From Clostridiales bacterium (lineage in GTDB: Bacteria > Bacillota > Clostridia > Christensenellales > Aristaeellaceae): DNA of 64,000 nucleotides. Location: assembly GCA_015056055.1 (NCBI GenBank), contig SVHC01000005.1, forward strand, positions 32,060 to 96,059, in the 5' to 3' direction. The translations under genes were made by a program, and so were the position numbers. The notes under the pieces are model-generated. The model searched no databases and had not been told where the DNA came from. It was given only the letters and a program-made list of their open reading frames with translations. Position 1 is the stretch's first letter; every line of letters begins with the position of its first letter. Of the stretch, positions 51,631-62,729 are shown in pieces.

Positions 51631-52250
51631 TTGCACCCCAACGCAGCAAGAACTGCCTGCGTCACGTCACCAGGTGCCTTATCGCCGTCAACTTCTTTCA
51701 GCAAGCCGCGCGTCTGATAATACTCAATCAGCTGTGCAGTCTGTGCATGATAGACATTCAGGCGATTCTTTATCGTCTCGGGCTTGTCATCGTCGCGCTG
51801 GTACAGAGTACCGCCGCATACGGGACATGCCTCGCTCACCAGAGAGGAGATGTGGAATGTGCCCTGACATTCCTTGCAGACGCGGCGTCCGGTCAGCCTC
51901 GCAAGAAGCTTTTCATCTGCCACATCAATGTCAACTACGCAGTCGATCTGAGTGAAGCTGCTAAGTGCATCTGCCTGTGCAACCGAACGCGGAAAACCGT
52001 CCAGAAGGAAACCATTCTTGCAATCATCTTCAAGGATACGCTCCTTAACCATTGCAATAACCGTCTCATCGGGAACCAGCTTGCCTGCATCGATGTATCC
52101 CTTGGCTTCCAGGCCGGTCGGGGTACCCAACTGGATAGCCCTGCGCAGCATGTCGCCGGTAGAGATATGAGCGATGCTCAGCTTCTTGGAAATTTCCACC
52201 GCCTGGGTACCTTTACCGGCACCCGGAGGGCCAAGAAAAATCAGCTTCAT
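51627..52250 (-). CDS. adk: Adenylate kinase
   Basis: Converts ATP and AMP to two ADP; 207 residues. P-loop GPPGAGKGTQA, NMP-binding ISTGDMLR, FLLDGFPRS and the lid LTGRRVCKECQGTFH with a second pair CPVCGG, giving the zinc-binding four-Cys lid of Gram-positive enzymes. The start at 52250 follows GAGGTG by 6 bases. Confidence 0.97.
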   Translation of the reverse strand: MKLIFLGPPGAGKGTQAVEISKKLSIAHISTGDMLRRAIQLGTPTGLEAKGYIDAGKLVPDETVIAMVKERILEDDCKNGFLLDGFPRSVAQADALSSFTQIDCVVDIDVADEKLLARLTGRRVCKECQGTFHISSLVSEACPVCGGTLYQRDDDKPETIKNRLNVYHAQTAQLIEYYQTRGLLKEVDGDKAPGDVTQAVLAALGCK

Positions 52251-52263
52251 ATAAAACACCTCA

Positions 52264-53505
52264 TTACTTCAGGAAACCCTTGTAATGACGCATCAGCATC
52301 TGGCTTTCGAGCTGACGTGCAGTTTCAAGTGCAACAGATACGGCGATCAGCAGAGAAGACGCCTGGAACGGAAGCGAGATGTTCGCAACGCCGTAAACCA
52401 GAGTCGGCAGAGTCGCCAGTACTGCGAGGAAAAGCGCGCCAAAGAGGTTGATGCGCTTGGAAATCTTAGAAATAAAGATTGCAGTGGGCTTGCCCTGACG
52501 GATGCCGGGGATGCTGCCGCCGTTCTGCTGCATATTCTTGGCCATATCATCCGGATTGAAGGTGATGGAAGAATAGAAGAACGTGAAGCCGATGATCAGC
52601 AGAGCAAAAATCAGCTGATACCAGAAGCCCATAGCATTGATGTTCTCGCTCCACCAATTGTTGCCGAACATGGCAAGAATCGTCGGCGGGAACTGCATCA
52701 GCGCGGATGCGAAGATCAGCGGGAGAACGCCGGAGGAGTTAACCTTCAGCGGGATGTGGGTGGACTGACCACCGTACATCTTACGGCCGACCATGCGCTT
52801 TGCATACTGAACCGGAATGCGGCGCTCGCCCATGTCAACGCAGGTGACAGAAACGATCAGTACGAGGCTGATGATAAGAACCGGAATACCAATCAGCATG
52901 TAGCTCGGAGTTACAAAGCTGGTGTAAACGCCGCCGGCGAACTGAGTTGCGAGGCTCGAAATGATACCTGCAAAGATCAGAAGGCTGATGCCGTTACCGA
53001 TTCCGTTTTCGGTGATGCGCTCACCGATCCACATTGCGACCGCCGTACCGGCTGCCATACAGAAGCCGATGGTGATCAGACCCAGCGTGCCGCCGGACGC
53101 CTGAGCGCCGATTGCGGCGGTAAGACCAACTGCCTGAAGGAAGCCAAGGATAACCGTAACATAGCGGGTATACTGAGCAATCTTCTTGCGGCCTTCTTCG
53201 CCGGACTTGTTGATTTCTTCAAGCTTCGGGATTGCAACTGTGAGCAGCTGCATAATAATGGAAGCATTAATGTACGGAGAGATACCCATCGCCATGATCG
53301 TGTAGTTCTGCAGACCGGAACCCGTGATGGAGTTCATGAACTGCAGAAGGCTGTACGTCTCAAGGCCGCTCTGGACGCTTGCCAGATCGATGCCGGGAAC
53401 CGGCACGACACACAGCAAGCGATACAGAATCAACATACCGATGGTGTAAATAATCTTCTTGCGAAGATCTTCAATCTTCCATACGCTACGAAGTGTCTCA
53501 AACAT
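52264..53505 (-). CDS. secY: Protein translocase subunit SecY
   Basis: Channel subunit of the Sec translocon, 413 residues with ten membrane helices. Family blocks: LLCVVPVPGIDLASV in TM1/plug, GISPYINASIIMQLL in TM2, RRIPVQYAKRMVG in the cytoplasmic loop and GGSIPGIRQGKPT near TM8. The ATG at 53505, one base after the rplO stop, has GAGGTG 7 bases upstream; a longer frame lies within rplO. Confidence 0.97.
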   Translation of the reverse strand: MFETLRSVWKIEDLRKKIIYTIGMLILYRLLCVVPVPGIDLASVQSGLETYSLLQFMNSITGSGLQNYTIMAMGISPYINASIIMQLLTVAIPKLEEINKSGEEGRKKIAQYTRYVTVILGFLQAVGLTAAIGAQASGGTLGLITIGFCMAAGTAVAMWIGERITENGIGNGISLLIFAGIISSLATQFAGGVYTSFVTPSYMLIGIPVLIISLVLIVSVTCVDMGERRIPVQYAKRMVGRKMYGGQSTHIPLKVNSSGVLPLIFASALMQFPPTILAMFGNNWWSENINAMGFWYQLIFALLIIGFTFFYSSITFNPDDMAKNMQQNGGSIPGIRQGKPTAIFISKISKRINLFGALFLAVLATLPTLVYGVANISLPFQASSLLIAVSVALETARQLESQMLMRHYKGFLK

Positions 53506-53506
53506 A

Positions 53507-53947
53507 TTAGAGCACCTCGCACTTCCCACCCGCCGCTTCGATCTTTTCCTTTGCGGTCGCGGTGAACTTCATTGCCTGAACAGTAAGCTTCTTGGTGAGT
53601 TCGCCGTCGCCCATGATTTTGATGCCGTCTTCGATCTTCTTGATGATGCCTTCTTCAATCAGCTCAACCGGACCGACCGTCATGCCGTCCTCGAATACCT
53701 CAAGGCGACCAACGTTGATGGCAACATACTCCTTGCGGAAGATATTGGTGAAACCGTACTTCGGCAGACGACGAACGAGGGGCAGCTGACCGCCTTCGAA
53801 GCCGGGACGCTTGCCGCCGCCAGAGCGGGCCTTTGCGCCTTTGTGACCCTTGCCGGAGGTCTTGCCAAGACCGGAACCGATACCACGGCCCAGACGCTTC
53901 GGGGCGGTGGTCGATCCGACTGCGGGTTTGATCTCATGAAGTTTCAT
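53507..53947 (-). CDS. rplO: 50S ribosomal protein L15
   Basis: 146 residues. The glycine-rich N-terminus [20 protein letters not shown] and [18 protein letters not shown] are typical of L15. It precedes secY in the standard spc order. Confidence 0.97.
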   Translation of the reverse strand: MKLHEIKPAVGSTTAPKRLGRGIGSGLGKTSGKGHKGAKARSGGGKRPGFEGGQLPLVRRLPKYGFTNIFRKEYVAINVGRLEVFEDGMTVGPVELIEEGIIKKIEDGIKIMGDGELTKKLTVQAMKFTATAKEKIEAAGGKCEVL

Positions 53948-53959
53948 GGTTGGACCTCC

Positions 53960-54142
53960 TTAGTCGTTAATTTCCTCGACCTTAACCATGTGCTTGACCT
54001 TGAAGATCATGCCACGGATAGCCGGGTTGTCCTCATGCACGACGGTGTGACCGATGCGATGCAGGCCCAGGGCCTTAATCGTAGCGATCTGATCCTTCAG
54101 GCATGCGATAGTGGACTTCGTCTGAGTGATTTTCAGCTTCAT
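53960..54142 (-). CDS. rpmD: 50S ribosomal protein L30
   Basis: 60 residues: [20 protein letters not shown] and [20 protein letters not shown] identify L30. The ATG at 54142 has GGGGG 8 bases upstream; a longer frame overlaps rpsE. Confidence 0.96.
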   Translation of the reverse strand: MKLKITQTKSTIACLKDQIATIKALGLHRIGHTVVHEDNPAIRGMIFKVKHMVKVEEIND

Positions 54143-54155
54143 ACTCTTATCCCCC

Positions 54156-54656
54156 TCAGCCCAACAGCTCTTCAACAGTCTTGCCGCGCAGACGCGCAAC
54201 TTCTTCTGCGGAACGCAGCTGCTTCAGTCCTTCGATCGTCGCACGAGCCATGTTGATCGGGTTGTTCGTGCCAACAGACTTGGTACGGATGTCCTTAATA
54301 CCGCAGGCTTCGATTACTGCACGAACTGCGCTACCAGCGATAACGCCGGTACCTTCCGGAGCGGGAAGGAGAATAACGCGGCCCTTACCGAAGGTGCCTA
54401 CCGCCTCGTGAGGAATCGAAGTACCAGCGATCGGGACATTAACGAGATCCTTCTTCGCATCTTCGATGCCCTTGCGGATAGCATCCGGAATTTCAGTAGC
54501 CTTGCCCATGCCAACGCCAACGCGGCCCTTTTCGTCGCCGACAACCATCAGCGCGCTGAAACGGAAATTGCGTCCGCCTTTGACAACCTTGGTAACGCGG
54601 TTAACCGCGACCATCTTTTCTTTGAATTCGCTAACCTGCTGCTCTTTGCGCTGCAT
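54156..54656 (-). CDS. rpsE: 30S ribosomal protein S5
   Basis: 166 residues with the dsRBD-like N-terminal part ([20 protein letters not shown]) and [18 protein letters not shown]. It acts in decoding accuracy on the small subunit. GGAGGT lies 11 bases before the ATG. Confidence 0.97.
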   Translation of the reverse strand: MQRKEQQVSEFKEKMVAVNRVTKVVKGGRNFRFSALMVVGDEKGRVGVGMGKATEIPDAIRKGIEDAKKDLVNVPIAGTSIPHEAVGTFGKGRVILLPAPEGTGVIAGSAVRAVIEACGIKDIRTKSVGTNNPINMARATIEGLKQLRSAEEVARLRGKTVEELLG

Positions 54657-54681
54657 TTGCGTTTGATACCTCCTTCAAAAA

Positions 54682-55050
54682 TCAGAAGTCCAGACCGCCC
54701 TCGCGAGCGCCAGCGGCCAGCTCGGCCACACGGCCGGTATAGATATATCCGCCGCGGTCAAACACGACGTTCTCAATGCCCTTGGCCTTCGCGCGCTCAG
54801 CAATAACCTTGCCAACGAGCTTCGAAGCGCCCTTCTTGTCCAGTTCGCCGATCTGTGCAGCGATTTCCTTTTCAACAGTAGAAGCCGCAACCAGAGTGTT
54901 GCCAACGCTGTCATCGATGATCTGTGCGTAGATGTGATTCAGGCTGCGATATACGCACAGACGGGGACGCGCGGCGGTTCCGCTGATCTTTTTGCGGACG
55001 CGCTCGTGGCGAATCTTGCGGACTTCATTGCGATCCCGCTTGCTAAACAT
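54682..55050 (-). CDS. rplR: 50S ribosomal protein L18
   Basis: 122 residues, binds 5S r[23 protein letters not shown] and the end [15 protein letters not shown] are diagnostic. Confidence 0.97.
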   Translation of the reverse strand: MFSKRDRNEVRKIRHERVRKKISGTAARPRLCVYRSLNHIYAQIIDDSVGNTLVAASTVEKEIAAQIGELDKKGASKLVGKVIAERAKAKGIENVVFDRGGYIYTGRVAELAAGAREGGLDF

Positions 55051-55065
55051 TTGCCATTCCCCTCC

Positions 55066-55608
55066 TTATTTCTTACCGGACTTGCCTTCCTTGCGGCGAA
55101 CAACTTCGTCGATGTAGCGGATGCCCTTGCCGAGGTACGGCTCCGGCTTACGCACAGCGCGAATGTCAGCTGCAAGAGCGCCAACCTGCTGCTTGTCGAT
55201 ACCCTTGACGACGATTTCAGTCGGCTGCGGGGCTTCGAAAGTGATGGTTGCCGGCGCATCGAAAACTACCGGGTGGCTGTAACCAACGTTCAGGGTCAGC
55301 TGATTGTTGGCAACCTGCGCACGATAGCCAACGCCTTCCATACGCAGACGCTTCTCAAAACCGTTGGTTACACCAACTACCATGTTGTTGATCAGCGAAC
55401 GGTACAGACCATGCATGGCCTTGTGGGGCTTGGAATCGGAGGGGCGGCTCACTACGAGCACGGCGCCTTCCTGATTAACGGTGATATCTTTATGAACCTT
55501 CTGAGTCAGCGTGCCCTTGGGGCCCTTTACCGTAACGAGATTGGTCTCGTCAACGGTAACGGTAACACCGGCGGGTACGTTGATCGGAAGCTTTCCGATT
55601 CGAGACAT
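55066..55608 (-). CDS. rplF: 50S ribosomal protein L6
   Basis: 180 residues. SRIGKLPINVPAGVTVTVDE at the N-terminus and the C-terminal signature PEPYLGKGIRYIDEVVRRKE identify L6. Confidence 0.97.
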   Translation of the reverse strand: MSRIGKLPINVPAGVTVTVDETNLVTVKGPKGTLTQKVHKDITVNQEGAVLVVSRPSDSKPHKAMHGLYRSLINNMVVGVTNGFEKRLRMEGVGYRAQVANNQLTLNVGYSHPVVFDAPATITFEAPQPTEIVVKGIDKQQVGALAADIRAVRKPEPYLGKGIRYIDEVVRRKEGKSGKK

Positions 55609-55631
55609 TTCAGTGCACCTCCACTTGGTAA

Positions 55632-56030
55632 TTACCAGATATAGGCCAGCACTTCGCCGCCAATACCTGCATTCCGGGCTGCCTTATCGGTCATAACGCC
55701 CTTCGACGTGGAAATAATCGCGATACCAAGGCCGCCCAGTACCTTCGGCAGCTCTTCCTGGCGAGCGTACACACGAAGACCGGGCTTCGAGATGCGCTTC
55801 AGGCCCTTGATAACGGGCTGCTTGCCCTGCGCGTACTTCAGCACAATCTTGATCTGTCCCTGCACGTCGTCATCGATGAAGTCGATAGACTTGACGTAAC
55901 CCTCGTCCAGAAGGATTTTCGCAATTGCCTTCTTCATGTTAGAAGCCGGCAAAGTAACGGTATCATGTCTGGCAATGAGGGCATTGCGGATTCTGGTCAG
56001 CATATCCGCGATGGGATCGTTCATTATCAT
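55632..56030 (-). CDS. rpsH: 30S ribosomal protein S8
   Basis: 132 residues. [20 protein letters not shown] at the start and [20 protein letters not shown] at the end. The first ATG (56030) sits 6 bases after GGAGGT; a second ATG two codons later is possible. Gives a typical S8. Confidence 0.96.
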   Translation of the reverse strand: MIMNDPIADMLTRIRNALIARHDTVTLPASNMKKAIAKILLDEGYVKSIDFIDDDVQGQIKIVLKYAQGKQPVIKGLKRISKPGLRVYARQEELPKVLGGLGIAIISTSKGVMTDKAARNAGIGGEVLAYIW

Positions 56031-56057
56031 TTGAAAACCTCCTTGCTTCTGCCCAGC

Positions 56058-56243
56058 TTACCAGCTAGCCTTTCTTACACCCGGGATCTGGCCCTTGTAA
56101 GCCAGCTCACGGAAGCAAATGCGGCAAACGCCGTACTTGCGAAGAACCGAATGCGGACGGCCGCAAATGCGGCAACGGGTATACGCACGCGTAGAGAACT
56201 TGGGTTCACGCGCCTGGCGTACTTTCATGCTTGTCTTAGCCAT
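56058..56243 (-). CDS. rpsN: 30S ribosomal protein S14, type Z
   Basis: 61 residues with a zinc site CRICGRPH and CRICFRE, the short four-Cys form usual in Gram-positives. It lies between rplE and rpsH. Confidence 0.97.
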   Translation of the reverse strand: MAKTSMKVRQAREPKFSTRAYTRCRICGRPHSVLRKYGVCRICFRELAYKGQIPGVRKASW

Positions 56244-56258
56244 TTTACGTCCTCCTCA

Positions 56259-56801
56259 TTAAGCCTGCGCAAACGGCATCCCCAGCAGGTGGAGAAGCTC
56301 CTGCGCCTCTTCATCGGTCTTCGCGCTGGTGACAAAAATCATCTCCAGGCCACGGATCTTCTCAACCTTATCGTACTCGATTTCGGGGAAGATCAGCTGC
56401 TCGCGAACACCCAGAGCGTAGTTGCCGCGGCCGTCAAAAGCCTTGGCGGATACGCCACGGAAGTCGCGTACGCGGGGAAGAACGATAGAAACGAGCTTAT
56501 CTGCGAATTCATACATACGATCGCCGCGCAGGGTAACCTTAGCGCCAACGTTCATGCCTGCACGAAGCTTGAAGTTCGCAACAGACTTCTTGGCCTTGGT
56601 AACCATCGGCTTCTGACCGGAAATCGTCGCCAGCTCGGTAACGGCTACTTCGAGAGCCTTTGCGTTGTCTTTGCAATCGCCAAGACCAACGTTCAGAACA
56701 ATTTTCTCGAGGCGCGGGATTTCCATGACATTCTTATAACCGAACTTCTGCATCAGCGCCGGAGCAACTTCAGCGCGATATTTATCCCTAAGTCTGGCCA
56801 T
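56259..56801 (-). CDS. rplE: 50S ribosomal protein L5
   Basis: 180 residues, binds 5S r[23 protein letters not shown] and [20 protein letters not shown] are typical. The ATG at 56801 is preferred: AGGAGG lies 9 bases upstream, whereas the ATG three codons earlier directly touches it. Confidence 0.97.
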   Translation of the reverse strand: MARLRDKYRAEVAPALMQKFGYKNVMEIPRLEKIVLNVGLGDCKDNAKALEVAVTELATISGQKPMVTKAKKSVANFKLRAGMNVGAKVTLRGDRMYEFADKLVSIVLPRVRDFRGVSAKAFDGRGNYALGVREQLIFPEIEYDKVEKIRGLEMIFVTSAKTDEEAQELLHLLGMPFAQA

Positions 56802-56815
56802 TGAATTCATCCTCC

Positions 56816-57166
56816 TTACTTATCGATGGCCACGCCGCACTTCTTGCAAACGCGAACCTTGCGAGGCTTCTGGCCTTCAACTTCGATAAACTGATGCGCC
56901 ACGCGGGTGCCCTTCTTGCAGTTGGGGCAAATCAGCATTACACGGCTTGCATCGATAGCTGCTTCCATGTTTACGATGCCACCGGGCATACCCTGTCCAC
57001 GCGGTTTCTGGTGCTTCTTGACCATGGCAACACCCTCAACGATGACCTTACCGGCTGCCGGGAAAGCCTTCTGGATCTTGCCGATCATGCCCTTGCTCTT
57101 TGCCTTGTCGCCGGAAAGAACGACGACGGTATCACCGGTTTTAACGTGAAGCTTAGCTGCACTCAT
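56816..57166 (-). CDS. rplX: 50S ribosomal protein L24
   Basis: 116 residues. KOW motif in the first half ([20 protein letters not shown]), then [20 protein letters not shown]. It carries two Cys pairs, CPNC and CKKC, so it is a zinc-ribbon-bearing L24. Confidence 0.97.
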   Translation of the reverse strand: MSAAKLHVKTGDTVVVLSGDKAKSKGMIGKIQKAFPAAGKVIVEGVAMVKKHQKPRGQGMPGGIVNMEAAIDASRVMLICPNCKKGTRVAHQFIEVEGQKPRKVRVCKKCGVAIDK

Positions 57167-57180
57167 TTCGTCATTCCTCC

Positions 57181-57549
57181 TTACAGTACTTCAGGTGCCA
57201 GCGAAACGATCTTCATATAATCTTTTTCGCGCAGTTCGCGAGCTACGGGCCCAAAGATACGGGTGCCACGCGGCTGCTTGGCGTCGTTGATAATAACAGC
57301 GGCGTTGTCGTCAAAACGGATGTAGGATCCATCGGGACGACGATACTGCTTGCGAGTGCGAACGATAACCGCACGAACGACGTCGCCCTTTTTGACGGTG
57401 CCGCCGGGGGTTGCGCTCTTAACAGATGCGACGATAACGTCTCCAATACCACCGGCACGGCGGAAAGAGCCGCCCAGCACCCGGAAGCACATGATTTCCT
57501 TGGCGCCGGAGTTGTCGGCTACCTTTAAGCGGGTTTGCGGCTGAATCAT
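57181..57549 (-). CDS. rplN: 50S ribosomal protein L14
   Basis: 122 residues. [20 protein letters not shown] at the N-terminus and [20 protein letters not shown] at the C-terminus are diagnostic. Confidence 0.98.
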   Translation of the reverse strand: MIQPQTRLKVADNSGAKEIMCFRVLGGSFRRAGGIGDVIVASVKSATPGGTVKKGDVVRAVIVRTRKQYRRPDGSYIRFDDNAAVIINDAKQPRGTRIFGPVARELREKDYMKIVSLAPEVL

Positions 57550-57582
57550 TGTCAGTTTCCTCCTTAGCTTAACTCCGGCAGA

Positions 57583-57843
57583 TTACTTCGCCTTTTCGAC
57601 GATTTCCACCAGACGCCAGCGCTTGTCCTTAGACAGCGGGCGCGTCTCCATCACGCGAACACGGTCGCCTACGCCACACTGATTGAATTCATCGTGGGCC
57701 TTCAACTTGTTCGTGCGGTTCATGATCTTGCCATACAACGGATGACGAACGCGGGTACGGATTTCCACAACGATGGTCTTGTCCATCTTATCGGAAACAA
57801 CGATACCGGTACGGGTTTTACGGATGCCTCTTACTTCAGACAT
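57583..57843 (-). CDS. rpsQ: 30S ribosomal protein S17
   Basis: 86 residues, OB fold. [20 protein letters not shown] and [20 protein letters not shown] identify S17. Confidence 0.97.
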   Translation of the reverse strand: MSEVRGIRKTRTGIVVSDKMDKTIVVEIRTRVRHPLYGKIMNRTNKLKAHDEFNQCGVGDRVRVMETRPLSKDKRWRLVEIVEKAK

Positions 57844-57871
57844 ATTACAAGCTGCCTCCTTTCGCGTTCAA

Positions 57872-58081
57872 TCACGCCTTCGCCGACAGCTCACGCTGGC
57901 GGATGATGGTCAGTACGCGGGCGATGTCGCGCTTACACTCAGTGATAGTGGAGGTGTTCTCCAGCTGGCCGGTTGCCAGCTGAAAGCGCAGGTTGAACAG
58001 CTCGCTCTTCTTATTCTTAAGTTCGGTGTTGAGCTCTTCCAACGACTTCGTCATAAGTTCTTTGAATTCCTTGTTTTTCAT
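57872..58081 (-). CDS. rpmC: 50S ribosomal protein L29
   Basis: 69 residues, two helices near the tunnel exit: [20 protein letters not shown] and [15 protein letters not shown]. Its ATG overlaps the rplP stop by 4 bases. Confidence 0.97.
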   Translation of the reverse strand: MKNKEFKELMTKSLEELNTELKNKKSELFNLRFQLATGQLENTSTITECKRDIARVLTIIRQRELSAKA

Positions 58082-58512
58082 TGCTCTTCACCACCAGTCT
58101 GTTCAGTCTCCCTCTTAACGAACTTGGTCTTGATCGGGAGCTTATGGGATGCAAGGCGCATTGCCTCACGTGCTACATCTTCCGGAATGCCCTTCAGTTC
58201 GAACAGAACGCGGCCCGGCCTAATTACTGCTACCCAGTATTCCGGTGCACCCTTACCAGAACCCATTCGGGTTTCGGCCGGCTTAGCGGTTACGGGCTTA
58301 TCAGGGAAAATCTTGATCCAAACTTGACCACCGCGCTTGGTGAAGCGGGTCATCGCGATACGGGCAGCCTCGATCTGGTTCGAGGTAATCCAGCCAGGCT
58401 GGGTAGCTACCAGGCCGTAGTCGCCATACGCGATGAAGTTGCCGCGATGGGCCTTGCCCTTCATGCGGCCGCGCATCACTTTGCGATGCTTGACTCTCTT
58501 CGGCATCAGCAT
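58078..58512 (-). CDS. rplP: 50S ribosomal protein L16
   Basis: 144 residues. [20 protein letters not shown] and the [11 protein letters not shown] strand are typical. The ATG at 58512 lies 9 bases after AGGAGG; a second ATG two codons later is the alternative. Confidence 0.97.
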   Translation of the reverse strand: MLMPKRVKHRKVMRGRMKGKAHRGNFIAYGDYGLVATQPGWITSNQIEAARIAMTRFTKRGGQVWIKIFPDKPVTAKPAETRMGSGKGAPEYWVAVIRPGRVLFELKGIPEDVAREAMRLASHKLPIKTKFVKRETEQTGGEEQ

Positions 58513-58527
58513 GAGCTTATTCCTCCT

Positions 58528-59247
58528 TTACCTCTGGGCCGGCTTCTTGGACTTCGGCAGTACCTGACCCTTGTAGATCCAGACCTTTACGCCGATACGT
58601 CCATAGGTTGTCTTAGCCTCGGCGAAACCGTAATCGATGTTCGCGCGAAGGGTCTGCAGCGGGATGGAACCATCATGGTAACCTTCGCTGCGGGCGATGT
58701 CAGCGCCGCCCAGACGGCCGGAAACCTGCGTCTTGATACCCTTAACTTCGTTAACGTGCTTGGGACCGCGGTTGCGGTTGCCACCACGCTGTCCACGCTC
58801 ACCAGGACGGAAGCCCGGGTTCTTGGCGCGGGTGATTGCCTGCTTCATTGCACGGCGGAAAGAAATGCGCTTTTCGAGCTGCTGTGCGATGTTCTCTGCA
58901 ACCAGCTGCGCATCCGTATCCGGAGATTCAACTTCGAGGATGTTGAGGTTAACGGCCTTGCCGGTGAACTTTTCAATATCCTTCTTCAGAGCTTCTACGC
59001 CTGCGCCAGCATGGCCAATGATGATGCCGGGCTTTGCAGTGTAGATGGAAACGCCTACTTTTTCACCGGAACGCTCGATGTCAATGTGAGAGATGCCAGC
59101 GGCGTAGAGCTTTTCCTTGAGCATCACGCGCAGGTTGTAGTCTTCTACCAGGTTGTTGGAGAAGTCCTTCTTACCTGCATACCATTTGGTGCTCCAGTCC
59201 AGGATTACGCCGACGCGAGCGCCGTGGGGATTAACTTTCTGACCCAT
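58528..59247 (-). CDS. rpsC: 30S ribosomal protein S3
   Basis: 239 residues. [20 protein letters not shown] at the start, KH domain with [20 protein letters not shown], and a C-terminal domain with [12 protein letters not shown]. It contributes to the mRNA entry site. Confidence 0.97.
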   Translation of the reverse strand: MGQKVNPHGARVGVILDWSTKWYAGKKDFSNNLVEDYNLRVMLKEKLYAAGISHIDIERSGEKVGVSIYTAKPGIIIGHAGAGVEALKKDIEKFTGKAVNLNILEVESPDTDAQLVAENIAQQLEKRISFRRAMKQAITRAKNPGFRPGERGQRGGNRNRGPKHVNEVKGIKTQVSGRLGGADIARSEGYHDGSIPLQTLRANIDYGFAEAKTTYGRIGVKVWIYKGQVLPKSKKPAQR

Positions 59248-59258
59248 TTTACTTCCTC

Positions 59259-59648
59259 CTACTTCTGGTCAAGCACCACGGAGATGTGGCTGGTACGCTT
59301 GTGAATCATATCGGCGCGGCCATGGGAACGTGCCCACCAACGCTTGAGCGTCGGGCCCTGGTTCGCATAAATTTCTGCCACGTAGAGGGACTCACGGTCG
59401 TATGCGCCATCTTCACGGTTAACCGCATTTGCGATTGCGCTGTTCAGAAGCTTCAAAACGACAGGCGCGGCGGCCTTGGGGGTATACATCAGAATTGCCA
59501 GTGCGTCGTCAACCTGCTTGCCGCGGATGAGATCGATAACGATCTTTACCTTACGGGAAGAGATACGAACGTATTTCGCCGTGGCGTGCGGCCTATTATC
59601 GCGATTCGCTGCGCGTGCGGCGGCCTTTTCCTTTACACGGGTTGCCAT
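59259..59648 (-). CDS. rplV: 50S ribosomal protein L22
   Basis: 129 residues. [20 protein letters not shown] and the tunnel-lining hairpin region before [20 protein letters not shown] are typical. Confidence 0.97.
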   Translation of the reverse strand: MATRVKEKAAARAANRDNRPHATAKYVRISSRKVKIVIDLIRGKQVDDALAILMYTPKAAAPVVLKLLNSAIANAVNREDGAYDRESLYVAEIYANQGPTLKRWWARSHGRADMIHKRTSHISVVLDQK

Positions 59649-59659
59649 AATCTCACTCC

Positions 59660-59938
59660 TTACTTGCGGCCAGAAGCCTTTTCACCGGCGTGGCCCCTGA
59701 ACGTACGAGTGGGGGCGAACTCGCCGAATTTGTGGCCGACCATATCTTCCGTTACATATACCGGAACGTGCTTGCGGCCGTCATGAACTGCAACGGTATG
59801 TCCCACGAAATCCGGGAAAATCGTGCTGGCTCTGGACCAGGTCTTAAGAACGTTTTTAACGCCGTTCGCGTTCATCTCCTGCACGCGCTTGAGAAGAACG
59901 GGCTGAATGAACGGTCCCTTTTTAACAGATCTGCTCAT
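59660..59938 (-). CDS. rpsS: 30S ribosomal protein S19
   Basis: 92 residues. [20 protein letters not shown] and [20 protein letters not shown] identify S19. Confidence 0.98.
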   Translation of the reverse strand: MSRSVKKGPFIQPVLLKRVQEMNANGVKNVLKTWSRASTIFPDFVGHTVAVHDGRKHVPVYVTEDMVGHKFGEFAPTRTFRGHAGEKASGRK

Positions 59939-59960
59939 AGGTTCTCAGTGCCTCCTTCTC

Positions 59961-60791
59961 TTACTTCTCGGCCTTCTTAACGATCATCTTATCAGAATAC
60001 TTGCGGTTCTTGCGGGTCTTGACGCCCTGAGTCGGCTTGCCCCACGGGGACATCGGAGCCGGCATACCAACCGGAGAACGGCCTTCACCGCCGCCATGCG
60101 GGTGGTCAACGGGGTTCATAACAACACCGCGAACAGAGGGACGGATGCCCAGGTGGCGCTGACGGCCAGCCTTACCGATGCGAACGTTTTCATGATCGGT
60201 GTTGCCGACCTGACCAACAGTTGCACGGGCATTCATGGGAACCTTGCGAACCTCACCGGAGGGGAGACGAACCTGAGCGTGGGTGCCTTCCTTAGCCATC
60301 AGCTGAGCAGCAACACCTGCGGAACGAACCATCTGGCCACCACGGCCGGCCTTGATCTCAACGTTGTGGATCAGGGTTCCGAGCGGGATGTTAGCGATCG
60401 GGAGGCAGTTGCCGGGCTTGATGTCTACATCAGTACCGCTCATTACGGTGTCGCCTACGGACAGACCGATGGGAGCGAGGATGTAGCGCTTCTCACCATC
60501 TGCATAGTGCAGAAGAGCGATGAAGCAAGTGCGGTTCGGATCGTACTCGATGGCGGCTACCTTTGCGGGGATGTTATCCTTGGTGCGCTTGAAATCGATG
60601 ATACGATACTTACGACGAGCGCCGCCGCCCTGGTGGCGAACGGTGATCTTACCGGTGTTGTTACGGCCTGCCTTGTGGCGAAGGTCCACAGTCAGGGACT
60701 TTTCCGGTGCCTTCTTGGTGATCTCTTCAAAGCTGAGAACCGACATGAAGCGCCTTGCGGGCGAGGTCGGCTTATATACTCTAACTGCCAT
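59961..60791 (-). CDS. rplB: 50S ribosomal protein L2
   Basis: 276 residues, part of the peptidyl transferase surroundings. [20 protein letters not shown] at the start and [20 protein letters not shown], which contains the functionally important His. Confidence 0.98.
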   Translation of the reverse strand: MAVRVYKPTSPARRFMSVLSFEEITKKAPEKSLTVDLRHKAGRNNTGKITVRHQGGGARRKYRIIDFKRTKDNIPAKVAAIEYDPNRTCFIALLHYADGEKRYILAPIGLSVGDTVMSGTDVDIKPGNCLPIANIPLGTLIHNVEIKAGRGGQMVRSAGVAAQLMAKEGTHAQVRLPSGEVRKVPMNARATVGQVGNTDHENVRIGKAGRQRHLGIRPSVRGVVMNPVDHPHGGGEGRSPVGMPAPMSPWGKPTQGVKTRKNRKYSDKMIVKKAEK

Positions 60792-60805
60792 TGTTTAGCC
60801 TCCCC

Positions 60806-61102
60806 TTACTGCGCCAGGCTCTCGAAGAACTCGATCGGCTTCGAGTCAGCGGCGAGCTTGATAAATGCCTTTTTCTTTTCCGGACGGCGGCCCTGGGTGC
60901 GGCCCTGACGCTTGATCTTGCCGTCCTGGCGGAGAGTGTTAACGCTCTCAACCTTTACGCCGAAAACTGCCTCGATTGCCTTGCGGATCTCGGTCTTGTT
61001 GGCGTGTACATCCACTTCGAAGGTGTAGCACTTCTCGGCCATCTGATCGTAAGACTTTTCGGTCAGAACCGGGCGCTTAATAATGTCGTATACGTTTTTC
61101 AT
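60806..61102 (-). CDS. rplW: 50S ribosomal protein L23
   Basis: 98 residues, docking site for trigger factor and SRP at the tunnel exit. [20 protein letters not shown] and [20 protein letters not shown] are typical. Start and rplD stop share one base. Confidence 0.97.
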   Translation of the reverse strand: MKNVYDIIKRPVLTEKSYDQMAEKCYTFEVDVHANKTEIRKAIEAVFGVKVESVNTLRQDGKIKRQGRTQGRRPEKKKAFIKLAADSKPIEFFESLAQ

Positions 61103-61725
61103 TATTCGTACACCTCCTCAACCAGGCGGATGGCTTCCTCGGTAACGATGAACTTGTCGTAACCCAGGATGTCGAGTACGTTGATGGTGCTCACGTGAGC
61201 GGTCTTAACGCCTTCGATGTTGGCGGCTGCGCGGTTTACGAGTTCCTCGCTGCCGGCGGTAACGATCAGAGCCTTGCGGGTTGCGCCCAGATCCTTGAGC
61301 ATCTTGGCGATAACACGGGTCTTGCCGCCCTCAACAACCAGATTGTCAAGTACGATCAGATCGTTGTCAACAACCTTGCTGGACAGAGCGCTGCGCATTG
61401 CCAGACGACGAACCTTCTTCGGAACCTCGATGCGATAGCTGCGCGGCTTCGGGGCGAATACAACACCACCGTGGGTGAACTGCGGAGCGCGGCGGCCATG
61501 ATGGCGTGCATTACCGGTACCCTTCTGACGATAGATCTTGCGACCGCCGCCACGAACTTCGGTACGGGTCTTAGCAGCCTGAGTGCCCTGACGCTTTGCG
61601 TTCAGCTGTGCGCGAACAACAGAATGAATGGCGGACTCATGAACTTCTGCGCCGAAAACCAGATCAGAAATCTCGATCTCGCCGACGGTATTTCCGCTCA
61701 TATTATAGAGTGCTACTTTAGGCAT
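61102..61725 (-). CDS. rplD: 50S ribosomal protein L4
   Basis: 207 residues. The extended loop [20 protein letters not shown] reaches the tunnel. In proteobacteria L4 represses the S10 operon through its leader; a long leader is also present here. Confidence 0.97.
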   Translation of the reverse strand: MPKVALYNMSGNTVGEIEISDLVFGAEVHESAIHSVVRAQLNAKRQGTQAAKTRTEVRGGGRKIYRQKGTGNARHHGRRAPQFTHGGVVFAPKPRSYRIEVPKKVRRLAMRSALSSKVVDNDLIVLDNLVVEGGKTRVIAKMLKDLGATRKALIVTAGSEELVNRAAANIEGVKTAHVSTINVLDILGYDKFIVTEEAIRLVEEVYE

Positions 61726-61749
61726 TGTCTTGTCCTCCTCTCCAGAACA

Positions 61750-62391
61750 TTACGCCTTCACCGTATTGCGGATGAAGAGCAGGCAACCCTGCGCACCGGG
61801 GACAGCGCCCTTGATGAGAAGCAGGTTGCGTTCCGCGTCTACGCGGACGATTTCAAGATTCTGGACGGTGACTTTTTCTCCGCCGTAGCGGCCGGCCATC
61901 TTCTTGTTCTTGAATACGCGGGAGGGATCAGAGTTGGCGCTCAGGGAACCTACGCCGCGGTGATACTTGGAACCGTGGGACATGGGGCCGGTGTGCTGAT
62001 TCCAGCGCTGGATAACACCGGTGTAGCCGTGGCCCTTGCTGATACCGGAAACGTCTACCTTGTCGCCTTCAGCGAAAGTGTCAGCCTTGATCTCGTCGCC
62101 TACATTGTAGGAAGAGATGTCTTCAAAGCGGAACTCTTTCAGATAGCGCTTCGCGGGAACGTTAACCTTCGCAAAGTGGCCGAGCTCGGGCTTCGTCTTC
62201 AGTTTCTTCGCACGCTGTTCAGCGAGCTCACCGAAACCGACCTGGACTGCCTCATAGCCGTCGGTGTTAACGGTCTTGATCTGCGTTACTACGCAGGGAC
62301 CGGCTTCGACGACCGTGACCGGCGCCAGACGTCCATCGGAAAGGAAGATCTGGGTCATGCCGATCTTTTTGCCGAGAATTGCCTTGTTCAT
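61750..62391 (-). CDS. rplC: 50S ribosomal protein L3
   Basis: 213 residues. [20 protein letters not shown] at the start, [20 protein letters not shown] in the extension towards the peptidyl transferase centre. Confidence 0.98.
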   Translation of the reverse strand: MNKAILGKKIGMTQIFLSDGRLAPVTVVEAGPCVVTQIKTVNTDGYEAVQVGFGELAEQRAKKLKTKPELGHFAKVNVPAKRYLKEFRFEDISSYNVGDEIKADTFAEGDKVDVSGISKGHGYTGVIQRWNQHTGPMSHGSKYHRGVGSLSANSDPSRVFKNKKMAGRYGGEKVTVQNLEIVRVDAERNLLLIKGAVPGAQGCLLFIRNTVKA

Positions 62392-62420
62392 TGTTGCACC
62401 TCCATATTAGATAAAGCCCA

Positions 62421-62729
62421 TTAGAGCTTGATCTCGATTTCAACACCCGCGGGCAGGTCGAGCTTGGTGAGAGCATCTACCGTGCGGGGATTCGGATCGA
62501 GGATGTCGATCAGGCGCTTGTGGGTGCGCTGTTCGAACTGCTCACGAGAATCCTTGTGCTTGTGCGGAGAACGGAGAATCGTGATGATTTCCTTCTCGGT
62601 CGGCAGCGGGATCGGGCCGGACACGCGGGAGCCGGCGCGCTTAGCGGTCTCAACGATGCGAGCTGCGCTCAGATCGATGATGGAATGCTCGTAAGCCTTG
62701 AGCTTGATACGAATCTTCTGGTTTGCCAT
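62421..62729 (-). CDS. rpsJ: 30S ribosomal protein S10
   Basis: 102 residues. [20 protein letters not shown] and [20 protein letters not shown]; also the NusE transcription factor. First gene of the cluster, GAGGAGG-type site upstream, preceded by a long leader. Confidence 0.98.
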   Translation of the reverse strand: MANQKIRIKLKAYEHSIIDLSAARIVETAKRAGSRVSGPIPLPTEKEIITILRSPHKHKDSREQFEQRTHKRLIDILDPNPRTVDALTKLDLPAGVEIEIKL